NCBI GenBank assembly: GCA_017880705.1
Contig: JADGRS010000133.1
Span: 1 to 8,065 of the forward strand
Source: Burkholderiales bacterium
Lineage (GTDB): Bacteria > Pseudomonadota > Gammaproteobacteria > Burkholderiales > Usitatibacteraceae
Direction: 5' to 3'
Length of the DNA stretch: 8,065 nucleotides
The translations under genes were made by a program, and so were the position numbers. Shown here piece after piece: positions 1-6,470 of this stretch. The first letter of the stretch is position 1, and the number at the start of each line of letters is the position of its first letter. The notes under the pieces were generated by a model. That model had not been told where the DNA came from, ran no database searches, and was given only the letters and a program-made list of their open reading frames with translations.

Positions 1-381
1 CGCGCCGAGAGCCGCTGGATATTCCGCGAGCTGGGCCCCGACGTGCCGCTGCATTTCACGGCGTTCCATCCCGATTTCAAGATGACCGACCTGCCGCCCA
101 CGCCCGCGGCGACGCTTGCGCGCGCGCGCCGCATCGCGATGGACGAGGGATTGCGCTACGTATACACGGGCAACGTCCACGACACGGAAGGCGGCACCAC
201 GTTCTGCCATGGCTGCGGCGCCGCGCTCATCGTGCGCGACTGGCATCGCATCGAGGAGTACCGCGTGACCGCCGACGGGAAATGCCCACAGTGCGCGACG
301 TCGATCCCGGGACGGTTCGCTGGGTTCGACATCCGGCGCCAGTTCGGCCGCCGGCGCATTCCCGTCGCGATCGGGCGTTAG
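1..381 (+). CDS. amrS: AmmeMemoRadiSam system radical SAM enzyme, C-terminal part (5' end outside window)
   Basis: The first 126 codons are open in frame 1 and end in TAG at 379-381; the true start lies upstream of the window. The visible part carries the HFTAFHPDFKMTDLPPT stretch, then YVYTGNV, and a C-terminal pair of cysteine motifs (CHGCG and CPQC, about 35 residues apart) followed by IPGRF. This order is typical of the radical SAM member of the AmmeMemoRadiSam trio (AMMECR1-like, Memo-like and radical SAM proteins). The CX3CX2C cluster motif expected in the N-terminal part cannot be seen here. The biochemical reaction of this family is not well established. The two Cys pairs look like a small metal-binding knuckle (inference). 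The partner genes, if present, would be upstream. The last 15 or so residues are Arg-rich and look poorly conserved. Family recognition is by eye but distinctive. Confidence 0.85.
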   Translation, partial: RAESRWIFRELGPDVPLHFTAFHPDFKMTDLPPTPAATLARARRIAMDEGLRYVYTGNVHDTEGGTTFCHGCGAALIVRDWHRIEEYRVTADGKCPQCATSIPGRFAGFDIRRQFGRRRIPVAIGR

Positions 382-398
382 CGAATCGACGTCGTGGC

Positions 399-430
399 GT
401 CATTCCGCGAATGCGGGAATCCAGAGTCAT
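399..430. repeat. Short ATTCC(C)GC..GCGGGAAT hairpin repeat (dRS3-like)
   Basis: Bases 402-420 read ATTCCGC-GAAT-GCGGGAAT, an inverted repeat whose right arm has one extra G, leaving a single-base bulge. It sits in the frame GTCATTCC...GGGAATCCAGAG, the familiar wording of short dispersed palindromes in Neisseria and many other proteobacteria. It lies 18 nt downstream of the radical SAM stop codon, where it could form an RNA hairpin at the end of that transcript. No T-tract follows, so it is not a textbook intrinsic terminator. Only one copy is present in the window; its dispersed nature is inferred from known families. Confidence 0.6.
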
Positions 431-443
431 GCCCCCGGCAATC

Positions 444-605
444 GCCTCATTGAAGTGGGGATGAAGCTCGACCCGGGGGGCCTCGGCCTTTCGAAGGTGA
501 GTGATCTCGCTTCTTACGATTTGCGCTCGAATTCCTTGCGCTTCTTCTCTTCGGCGGCGAGCGGGGCACCCCCTCTCGAGCTCCACCCCAACACTTCGAT
601 GAGGC
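444..605 (+). repeat. Hairpin-ended repeat element, copy A
   Basis: This non-coding element is bounded by an inverted repeat. The outer arms are 444-457 and 592-605 (13 Watson-Crick pairs plus one G-T wobble). The inner arms are 458-472 and 575-589, pairing at 12 of 15 positions. The two arm segments are separated by an unpaired AA at 590-591. The interior of 102 bp contains GCGCTCGAATTCCTT and ends in GAGCGGGGCACCCCCT. Bases 458-589 align at about 80% by eye (one or two single-base gaps) with the reverse complement of 759-889, so this is one of two diverged copies. No convincing protein is encoded. It could be a REP/MITE-like mobile hairpin or a structured RNA; the family is not recognised. 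Confidence 0.75.
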
Positions 606-740
606 TCTCAAGAAGTTGGCCGTGCCTGTGCAGTCCACCGTCCCAAATTTATGCTTGTACCGCTTTGATGCTCCTCGCATCGCCGTTCTTCTTGGCGAAC
701 ACACTCAAAATTCTGGGAATGGTCGGAGTGTGCGCGCAGA
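606..740. other. Spacer between the two inverted elements, lower GC, no gene seen
   Basis: These 135 bases separate copies A and B. They are visibly poorer in GC than the flanking genes, with stretches such as CCCAAATTTATGC and CTCAAAATTC. There is a small perfect hairpin GATGC-TCCTC-GCATC at 667-681, followed by CGCC..GGCG. No ORF with recognisable protein content or ribosome binding site is visible on either strand. It may be the cargo of a composite element formed with the two flanking copies, or old unrelated sequence into which both inserted. Confidence 0.4.
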
Positions 741-905
741 GCCATCCATCGAACTCTTGGGATGAAGCTCGACAGGGGGTGCCCCGCTCATCGCACGAGA
801 GAAGAACTCAAAGGAATTCGAGCGCTATTGTAAGTAGCGAGCTCTCTCCCGGTTGAAAGGTCGTGGTCCCCCGGGTCGAGCTTCATCCCGAGTTCGATGG
901 ATGGC
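741..905 (-). repeat. Hairpin-ended repeat element, copy B (inverted relative to copy A)
   Basis: The arms are longer and cleaner than in copy A. The outer arms 741-756 and 890-905 are perfectly complementary over 16 bp, and the inner arms 759-773 and 875-889 over 15 bp (GGGATGAAGCTCGAC and its complement). Only an unpaired TT at 757-758 interrupts them. This is the same bulge position as the AA in copy A once orientation is taken into account. The 101-bp interior matches copy A on the opposite strand. The element ends 18 bp from the rsgA stop codon, so the end of the rsgA transcript would run straight into the hairpin. No transposase is present; if mobile, it would have to move in trans. Confidence 0.75.
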
Positions 906-923
906 GCAAGAACGAGGACTAAG

Positions 924-1850
924 CTACTTTTTCCACTCCGGATGCTGCTCGTGAAGCTCCCGGTGCTGCTCGATGAGCACCTGGTAGAAGGAGAGCCGCG
1001 CGGCGCTCACCTCGCCCTTGCCCACGGCCGCGATGATCGCGCAGCCGGGCTCGGAGAGGTGCGCGCAATCGTTGAACTTGCACGCACCGAGATATGGACG
1101 GAAGTCCGGCATCGCGTCGCCGATCTGGTCCTCGGTCAAATGGAAGAGCCCGAACGATTGGAACCCGGGCGTGTCGATGATCGACGTGTCCTTGTCGAGG
1201 CGGTAGAAGCGCGAGAAGGTCGTGGTGTGCGCGCCCGAGTCGCGCGAGGTCGTGAGCTCGCCCACGCGCGCGACGTCGCTCAGCACCAGGGCGTTCACCG
1301 TCTTCGATTTCCCCATGCCGCTCTGTCCCACGAGAAGCGTCGTCTTCTTCTCGAGGTGCGGCAGGAGCGGCGCCACGTCGAACTTCGCAGACATCGTGAT
1401 CACCGTGTAGCCCATCTTCTCGTAGGGCACGAGGGTCTTCCTCGCCGCCGCGTGCTCGGGAAGATCGGACTTGTTGAGCGCGATCACCACCGGGATCCGC
1501 GCCGCGTCGCACGCGACGAGGCTCATGTTGAGGAACGCCTCGCTGATGGGGGGCTTCGGCGCGAGGAGAATCACCACCTGGTCCACGTTTGCGGCGAGCG
1601 TCTTCTCGTTCCACTGGTCCGAGCGGAAGAGAAGATTGCGCCGCGTGCCGACGCGCTCGATGGATCCCTGCGCGGGGCCGTTGAGGCGCACCTCGACGAA
1701 GTCGCCGCAGGTCGCGTCCTGGCGCCGGCCCTTGCGCGTGCAGACCACCTGGCGGCGATCGGCGAACTCCACCAGGAACTCGCGCCCGAAGTCGGCGACG
1801 ACCCGTCCTTCGATGACGACCTGCTCCGACTTCTCGCGCCGGGTGGTCAT
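924..1850 (-). CDS. rsgA: Ribosome small-subunit-dependent GTPase A
   Basis: A 308-residue, full-length RsgA/YjeQ protein: a GTPase that binds the 30S subunit and acts as a late maturation checkpoint. It has an N-terminal OB-fold (about residues 10-70), then a circularly permuted GTPase domain in the order G4 NKSD (126-129), G5 SAK (154-156), G1 GQSGMGKS (175-182) and G3 DTPG (226-229), then a zinc-binding segment with C257, C262, H264 and C270 in the canonical CX4CXHX5C spacing. The residue after the P-loop is Lys (GKSKTVN), where Ser or Thr is more common. The ATG lies 1 nt after the stop of the pterin dehydratase gene, so it is the third gene of an operon and probably translationally coupled. 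The convergent hairpin elements follow 18 bp past its stop. Confidence 0.96.
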   Translation of the reverse strand: MTTRREKSEQVVIEGRVVADFGREFLVEFADRRQVVCTRKGRRQDATCGDFVEVRLNGPAQGSIERVGTRRNLLFRSDQWNEKTLAANVDQVVILLAPKPPISEAFLNMSLVACDAARIPVVIALNKSDLPEHAAARKTLVPYEKMGYTVITMSAKFDVAPLLPHLEKKTTLLVGQSGMGKSKTVNALVLSDVARVGELTTSRDSGAHTTTFSRFYRLDKDTSIIDTPGFQSFGLFHLTEDQIGDAMPDFRPYLGACKFNDCAHLSEPGCAIIAAVGKGEVSAARLSFYQVLIEQHRELHEQHPEWKK

Positions 1851-1851
1851 C

Positions 1852-2181
1852 CTATAGATCGAACAGGGCGTCCAGCTTCGCGGCGCAGATGAAGTCGTTC
1901 TCGGAAAGCCCGTCGATCGCGTGCGTCAGGTAGAAGACGCGGCATTGCCCGTAACCCACTTGCAGGTCCGGGTGGTGATCCTCCCGATGGGAAACCCATG
2001 CCGCGACATTCACGAACGCCATCGTCTCGAAGTAGTTCTTGAAGCGGTAGGTCTTGGCGATGCCCTTGCCGTCCGCCGCCCAGCCGTCCAGGCCCTTCAG
2101 CATCGGGCGGACCTCCTCCGCGGCGAGGGGCGCCACGCCGCCTTCGCAGGGCTTGCACTTCTTGCGCGCGAGCTCGTTCAT
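1852..2181 (-). CDS. Pterin-4a-carbinolamine dehydratase
   Basis: A 109-residue protein that dehydrates 4a-hydroxytetrahydrobiopterin to quinonoid dihydropterin, recycling the pterin cofactor used by aromatic amino acid hydroxylases. It has the family signature: H69-H70-P71-D72, then Y77 after five residues and H87 after nine more, then D96 in the SENDF stretch. The N-terminal CKPCEGG motif is typical of proteobacterial members (phhB-like). Length and start fit the family. The ATG overlaps the stop of the upstream M48 protease gene by 4 nt (ATGA), and rsgA begins 1 nt after its stop, so it lies mid-operon. No phenylalanine hydroxylase gene is in the window, so its hydroxylase partner is unknown. 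A moonlighting role like that of the animal homologue cannot be judged from sequence. Confidence 0.95.
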   Translation of the reverse strand: MNELARKKCKPCEGGVAPLAAEEVRPMLKGLDGWAADGKGIAKTYRFKNYFETMAFVNVAAWVSHREDHHPDLQVGYGQCRVFYLTHAIDGLSENDFICAAKLDALFDL

Positions 2182-3431
2182 GGAACCGCTCTTTTCAGGT
2201 GATCGATGCGTAGCGCCGCCGGGGGATGCGAATCATACACCAGCGAGTGCAGGGGATCGGGCGTCAGGGTCGCCGCGTTGTCGCGATAAAGCTTGGCGAG
2301 CGCGCTGGTGAGGTCGGCGGCGCTCGCGTGCTCCACGGCGAACGCGTCGGCCTCGAATTCCTGGCGCCGCGCGATGAGGCTCGCCAGGGGCTGGAATGGG
2401 AAGGTGAAGACCGGAATGATGAGGGCGAACCCCACCAGCGCCGCGCCGATGCGCGGCTCCGGGAGCCCGAGCGCCTGGTGGAACGCGGGCTCGCGATACA
2501 GCCAGCCGAGGATGGCGAGCATGAGGAGCGCCAACGCGAAGCGCACCGCGAGCAGCCGCGGAATGTGCCCCTTGGCGAAATGGCCGAGCTCGTGGGCGAG
2601 CACCGCCTCGATCTCCGAGGGCGTGAGCCGCTCGATCAGCGTGTCGAAGAAGACGATGCGTTTCTCGGCGCCGAAGCCCGTGAAGTACGCGTTGCCGTGG
2701 CTCGAGCGGCGCGAGCCGTCCATCACGAAGAGGCCCTTCGCGTGGAAGCCACAGCGCTCGATGAGCGCCTCGATGCGCCGGCGCAGGTCGCCTTCCTCGA
2801 GCGGCGTGAAGCGGTTGAAGAGCGGCGCGATCCAGCGCGGATAGACCATCACCAGCGCGAGGGTGAACGCGATCCACGCGATCCAGGCGTAGAGCCACCA
2901 GTAGGGCCCGGCCGCGTCCACCAGCCAGAAGACCGCAAGCAGCAGGGGCGTGCCCAGCGCCACTGCAAGCAGCGCTCCCTTCAGGAGGTCGACGATGAAG
3001 ACTGCGGGCGTCGTGCGGTTGAAGCCATGGCGCGATTCGATCACGAACGTGCGCCAGGCATCGAAGGGAAGCGCGAGCACTCCCGAGAAGATCATCACGG
3101 CGAAGACGGTGGCCAGGTCGCGCAGGTAGCCATCGCCGAGACGTGCGTGGGACCACGCGTCGATCATCGCCACGCCGCCGCCCAACGTGAGGAAGAAGAG
3201 CAGCGCGCCATCGATCACGAGCGTCTCGACCAGCGCGACGCGCTGCTTGTCGCGCGTGTAGTCGGCGGCCTTGCGGTGCGCCTCGATGGGGATGTAGGCC
3301 GCGAAATCCGCGGGGACGCTGTCGCGGTGGCTCGCCACGTGGCTCATCTGGCGCAAGCCGAGCCACGTGCGCCAGGCGAGGGCGGCGAGGACGAAGGCGG
3401 CGAAGACGGCGGAGAAGGTGGCGGAGCTCAC
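2178..3431 (-). CDS. M48 family membrane metalloprotease (Ste24/CAAX protease-like)
   Basis: A 417-residue multi-pass inner-membrane zinc endopeptidase of the M48A type. Hydrophobic segments lie at about residues 4-20, 67-90, 104-122, 150-171, 177-197, 294-311 and 328-343. The zinc site is complete: HELGH at 280-284 (ligands H280 and H284, catalytic E281), and the third ligand E358 in EFEADAF. The substrate-side motif [12 protein letters not shown] is at 243-254. In eukaryotes this family cleaves prenylated CAAX proteins; the bacterial substrates are mostly unknown, and membrane protein quality control is a reasonable inference. The start is GTG at 3429-3431. An in-frame TGA lies just upstream, so no longer protein is possible, and starting later would lose the first membrane segment. 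It is the first gene of the operon with the pterin dehydratase and rsgA, divergent from orn. Confidence 0.93.
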   Translation of the reverse strand: MSSATFSAVFAAFVLAALAWRTWLGLRQMSHVASHRDSVPADFAAYIPIEAHRKAADYTRDKQRVALVETLVIDGALLFFLTLGGGVAMIDAWSHARLGDGYLRDLATVFAVMIFSGVLALPFDAWRTFVIESRHGFNRTTPAVFIVDLLKGALLAVALGTPLLLAVFWLVDAAGPYWWLYAWIAWIAFTLALVMVYPRWIAPLFNRFTPLEEGDLRRRIEALIERCGFHAKGLFVMDGSRRSSHGNAYFTGFGAEKRIVFFDTLIERLTPSEIEAVLAHELGHFAKGHIPRLLAVRFALALLMLAILGWLYREPAFHQALGLPEPRIGAALVGFALIIPVFTFPFQPLASLIARRQEFEADAFAVEHASAADLTSALAKLYRDNAATLTPDPLHSLVYDSHPPAALRIDHLKRAVP

Positions 3432-3496
3432 GATTGGTCAAGACCGGGTTGGCGTGACACAATCGGCACCCGAATTTCGCGGACGCGAAGGCTCAA
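3432..3496. promoter_or_regulatory. Divergent promoter region of the M48-pcd-rsgA operon and orn
   Basis: This 65-bp gap must hold the promoters of both directions unless they lie inside the genes. On the + strand a weak sigma-70-like pair can be drawn: TTGGTC (3434-3439) and CACAAT (3458-3463) with an 18-bp spacer. It would start transcription about 25 nt before the orn GTG. The matches are only partial (3/6 and 4/6). No convincing pair was found on the - strand. The orn ribosome binding site is probably GAAGG at 3487-3491. Confidence 0.3.
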
Positions 3497-4060
3497 GTGG
3501 CGCACGACAAGACCCCGTTGGTTTGGATAGACATGGAGATGTCGGGCCTCGTTCCCGACCGCGACCGCATTCTCGAGGTCGCCATGGTGGTGACCGACTC
3601 GGAGCTGAACGCCATCGCCGAGGCCCCGGTGTACGTGGTCCACCAGTCCGACGAGGTTCTCGAGGCGATGGACTCCTGGAACAAGTCGACGCACGGCAAG
3701 TCGGGCCTCATCGACAAGGTGCGCGCCTCGACCTTCACCGAGGCCGAGGTCGAGAAGCGTCTCGTCGAATTCCTGAAGCCCATCGTGGGGGAGCGCCTGG
3801 CGCCGCTTTGCGGCAACACGGTGCACCAGGACCGGCGCTTCATGGCGCGCTACATGCCCGCCTTCGACGCCTATCTCCACTATCGGATCATCGACGTCTC
3901 GACGCTGAAGGAGCTCGCCAAGCGCTGGCATCCGGAAGTGCTGCAGGGAGTCGCGAAGGAAGGCCGGCACGAGGCGCTCGCGGACGTCTACGAGTCGGTC
4001 GAGGAGCTGCGGCACTACCGCCGCACCTTCCTGCGCGCGGAGCCGGAAGCGGCGAGCTGA
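3497..4060 (+). CDS. orn: Oligoribonuclease (DEDDh 3'-5' exoribonuclease)
   Basis: A 187-residue Orn that degrades 2-5 nt RNAs to mononucleotides, including pGpG left from cyclic di-GMP turnover. All active-site residues are present at the same numbers as in E. coli Orn: D12 and E14 in [10 protein letters not shown]112 in HQDRRF, H158 and D163 in [13 protein letters not shown]129, which acts across the dimer interface, is also present. The start chosen is GTG at 3497, preceded by GAAGG (3487-3491) at 5-nt spacing; it gives the family's usual N-terminus. The alanine-rich tail (EPEAAS) is short. The gene is transcribed away from the M48 operon, and its TGA is separated by one base from the convergent glpK stop, so the two transcripts probably overlap at their 3' ends. 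Confidence 0.97.
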   Translation: MAHDKTPLVWIDMEMSGLVPDRDRILEVAMVVTDSELNAIAEAPVYVVHQSDEVLEAMDSWNKSTHGKSGLIDKVRASTFTEAEVEKRLVEFLKPIVGERLAPLCGNTVHQDRRFMARYMPAFDAYLHYRIIDVSTLKELAKRWHPEVLQGVAKEGRHEALADVYESVEELRHYRRTFLRAEPEAAS

Positions 4061-4061
4061 T

Positions 4062-5555
4062 TCAGGCCTCGCGCGTCCAATCGCGGGCGCGCCCGACGGC
4101 GCGCTTCCATTCGCCGAGTTTCGCGAGCGCCGTCTCGCGCGCGAGCTGCGGCTGGAACACGCGATCGCGCGACCAGAGCGAGGCGATCTCGGCTTCATCC
4201 TTCCAGAACCCGACCGCGAGCCCCGCGAGGTAGGCGGCGCCGAGCGCGGTCGTCTCGGTCACGCGCGGCCTCACGACCGGCACTCCGAGGAGGTCCGCCT
4301 GCATCTGCATGAGCAGGCCGCTCGCCGTCGCGCCGCCGTCGACGCGCAGCTCGGTCAACCCGATCGAGCAATCGGCCGCCATCGCCTCGATCAGCTCGGC
4401 GCTCTGGAACGCGATCGCCTCGAGGGTCGCTCTCGCGAGGTGGGCCTTCGTCGTGCCGCGGGTGATCCCGACGATCGCGCCGCGCGCGCGCGGGTCCCAA
4501 TAGGGCGCGCCGAGGCCCGATAGCGCCGGCACGAAATAGACGCCCCCGGTATCGGGAACGCTCGAGGCGAGCGCATCGACGTCGGCGGACTTCGCGATGA
4601 GCCCCAATCCGTCGCGCAGCCACTGGATCGCCGCGCCCGCGATGAAGACGCTGCCTTCGAGCGCGTACGCCGTGCGCCCCTCGCGCTGCCACGCGACCGT
4701 GGTGAGCAGCCGGTTCGCCGAGGAGGCGGCGCGCTCGCCGGTGTTCATGAGAAGGAAGCACCCGGTGCCGTAGGTATTCTTCGCCATGCCGGGGGCATAG
4801 CACGCCTGTCCGAAGAGCGCGGCTTGCTGGTCTCCCGCGATGCCGGCGATGGCGATGCCCGAAGGCAGGCCCTCGCACGACGTCGTGGCAATGGGCCCGC
4901 TCGAGGGCACGACTTCCGGCAGCAAGGCGCGCGGAATGTCGAGGATTCCGAGCAGCTCCTCGTCCCAGCCGAGCGAATGGATGTTGAAGAGGAGGGTGCG
5001 CGACGCGTTCGAGGCGTCGGTCACGTGCGCCGCGCCTCCCGACAGTTGCCACGCGAGCCAGGTGTCGACCGTTCCGAACGCGAGCTCGCCGCGGGCCGCC
5101 CGCTCGCGCGCCCCGGCGAGGTTGTCGAGCAGCCACGCGAGCTTGGTTCCCGAGAAGTAGGCGTCGAGGAGCAGCCCCGTCTTGCGGGTGAAGAGCGCTT
5201 CGTGGCCCGCCTGTCGCAGAGCGTCACATCGGGACGCGGTGCGTCGGTCCTGCCAGACGATGGCATTGGCGAGGGGCCTGCCCGTCGCGCGCTCCCAGAG
5301 GAGCGTCGTCTCCCTCTGGTTGGCGATGCCGATCGCCCCCACGTCGCTCGCGGAAAGGCCCGCATTGGCGAGGGCGCGGGCGGCCACGTCGCGCTGCGTG
5401 CTCCAGATCTCGAGGGGGTCGTGCTCCACCCACCCGGGCTGCGGGAAGATCTGGCGAAATTCTTGCTGTGAAGTACCGAGAATGCGGCCGTCACGCCCGA
5501 AAGCGATGGCCCGGGAGCTCGTCGTGCCCTGGTCGAGGGCGAGGATGGCCTTCAT
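4062..5555 (-). CDS. glpK: Glycerol kinase
   Basis: A 497-residue FGGY-family kinase that phosphorylates glycerol with ATP to sn-glycerol-3-phosphate in the cytoplasm. Visible features are the N-terminal phosphate-binding DQGTTSSR (8-15), glycerol ligands R81-E82 in NQRET, W101, Y133, and the catalytic-base region GDQQAALFG (D242). The C-terminal ATP-domain motif is RVDGGA (404-409). Length matches E. coli GlpK. Two E. coli control sites are missing. The loop before GDQQ reads [10 protein letters not shown] instead of the Gly-Thr-Arg segment that binds fructose-1,6-bisphosphate. The C-terminal IIA-Glc docking sequence is replaced by [14 protein letters not shown]. Allosteric control of the E. 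coli kind is therefore unlikely (inference). The ATG at 5553-5555 has no strong Shine-Dalgarno sequence. No glpF, glpD or glpR is in the window; ugpB on the other strand is the only metabolic neighbour. Confidence 0.97.
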   Translation of the reverse strand: MKAILALDQGTTSSRAIAFGRDGRILGTSQQEFRQIFPQPGWVEHDPLEIWSTQRDVAARALANAGLSASDVGAIGIANQRETTLLWERATGRPLANAIVWQDRRTASRCDALRQAGHEALFTRKTGLLLDAYFSGTKLAWLLDNLAGARERAARGELAFGTVDTWLAWQLSGGAAHVTDASNASRTLLFNIHSLGWDEELLGILDIPRALLPEVVPSSGPIATTSCEGLPSGIAIAGIAGDQQAALFGQACYAPGMAKNTYGTGCFLLMNTGERAASSANRLLTTVAWQREGRTAYALEGSVFIAGAAIQWLRDGLGLIAKSADVDALASSVPDTGGVYFVPALSGLGAPYWDPRARGAIVGITRGTTKAHLARATLEAIAFQSAELIEAMAADCSIGLTELRVDGGATASGLLMQMQADLLGVPVVRPRVTETTALGAAYLAGLAVGFWKDEAEIASLWSRDRVFQPQLARETALAKLGEWKRAVGRARDWTREA

Positions 5556-5645
5556 GGTTAACTACGTGCGTTCCCCGTTGCTTTTGGTTTTTGCGCCGAT
5601 GATACGTTAAGATTCGCGGGTGACTTCCGGAATCTGGAGTGTTCC
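5556..5645. promoter_or_regulatory. Divergent promoter region of glpK and the unknown-function gene at 5646
   Basis: This 90-bp intergenic region is locally AT-rich (TTTTGGTTTTTG at 5582-5593, GATACGTTAAGATTC after it). On the - strand, TATCAT (complement of 5599-5604) is a 5/6 match to the sigma-70 -10 box and would give glpK a leader of about 36 nt, but no good -35 box stands at the right distance. On the + strand, TTGCTT (5578-5583) and GATACG (5601-5606) are 17 bp apart but weak. GTTAAC at 5557-5562 is a 6-bp palindrome next to the glpK start. No riboswitch-like fold was recognised. Confidence 0.3.
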
Positions 5646-6440
5646 GTGGGACTACTGGACGATCTGAAGAAGCAGGCCGACGCGCTCAAGGCGCAAGATA
5701 CCGACAAGACGGAGAGCCTCCGCTCGACTGCCGTCGCCGTCGACCATTCGTTGCGCCGCCTGTTCCTGTACCTGAACGACCTTGGCAAGCAGCTGAACGT
5801 CGTGCAGATGCCGAGCCCGTTCGTGTTCGACCTTTCCACTGTGGGGCGCATCGACGGGCTGTCCATCAAGGACTTCTTCTGCGACTTTCGCTCGAAGCAC
5901 TTCATCGACAAGGACTACTACGGCGAGGTGCAGGTGGGCTACCGCTGCTGGTCGGACAAGGTCCTCACGGTCAAGAAGGGCCCGGACGACATGGAGAAGT
6001 TCCGTGACGTGCTGTGGCAGTCGAACGTCGAGCACACCAGCGAGCAGTTCCGCAACGAGCGCAAGGTGATCACCCACGAGGTCTTCAAGGTCAAGTGCGA
6101 TTTCCGGGTGCAGGCGAAGGTCGACGGCGATCACGAGTCGGGCAAGCTGAAGATCGTCGCGAAGAACGTGAACGGATTCAGCGTCGACCTCTTCAACCTC
6201 ATGGCGACGGAGATGGACGACCAGGGCGTGGAGGAATTCGCGAAGCACTTCATCGGTCGCCCCAACCACTGGCTCGACCTGGTGAAGCGCTCGGTGCTCT
6301 ACCCGCGCCCGGCCGCTCCGGCCGCGCCGAAACCCAAGACGGCGCCCAATTACGTCGTCCAGAAGACGCCGGAGCCCCCGCCGGCCGAGGAAAAGCGCGG
6401 CCTTCTCGGCTCGCTGAAGTCGATCATCAAGAAAGACTAG
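5646..6440 (+). CDS. Conserved protein of unknown function with amphipathic helices at both ends
   Basis: 264 residues. The start is GTG at 5646 with GGAG (5636-5639) at 6-nt spacing. There is no signal peptide and no membrane segment, so it is likely cytoplasmic or peripheral. Residues 1-17 (MGLLDDLKKQADALKAQ) form a charged amphipathic helix. A mixed alpha/beta body spans about 25-220. A Pro/Ala-rich linker (220-247) leads to a second basic amphipathic helix, KRGLLGSLKSIIKKD, at the C-terminus. The N-terminal wording resembles uncharacterised betaproteobacterial proteins that I cannot tie to a function. Three cysteines (C79, C101, C151) are scattered, not in a metal-site pattern. It begins 90 bp from the divergent glpK, and the BNR gene follows after 30 bp, so it may be the first gene of a short operon. 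The two end helices suggest binding to a membrane surface or a partner, which is inference only. Confidence 0.85.
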   Translation: MGLLDDLKKQADALKAQDTDKTESLRSTAVAVDHSLRRLFLYLNDLGKQLNVVQMPSPFVFDLSTVGRIDGLSIKDFFCDFRSKHFIDKDYYGEVQVGYRCWSDKVLTVKKGPDDMEKFRDVLWQSNVEHTSEQFRNERKVITHEVFKVKCDFRVQAKVDGDHESGKLKIVAKNVNGFSVDLFNLMATEMDDQGVEEFAKHFIGRPNHWLDLVKRSVLYPRPAAPAAPKPKTAPNYVVQKTPEPPPAEEKRGLLGSLKSIIKKD

Positions 6441-6470
6441 CGGCGCGCGTTTTCCCGCCCGAGAGCGGCC

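Noticed and set aside
667..697. Small hairpins GATGC..GCATC and CGCC..GGCG as a possible intrinsic terminator
   Set aside because: Stems are only 4-5 bp and no T-run follows on either strand.
447..856. Short open frames in both directions inside the repeat region
   Set aside because: They cross the palindromic arms, differ between the two element copies, and lack ribosome binding sites. A minus-strand reading ending at about 650 with a Lys/Arg-rich tail was considered as a gene remnant but matches nothing I know.
438..909. GCAA at 438-441 and 906-909 as a target-site duplication around the composite element
   Set aside because: Four bases, not exactly abutting the left arm, is easily chance.
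897..1892. A 331-codon open frame on the + strand
   Set aside because: Antisense to rsgA, which has all GTPase and zinc motifs; no recognisable content.
2226..3530. A 434-codon open frame on the + strand
   Set aside because: It lies antisense to the M48 protease, which has a complete zinc site and membrane segments. The + frame is low-complexity and charge-rich, as expected for a shadow.
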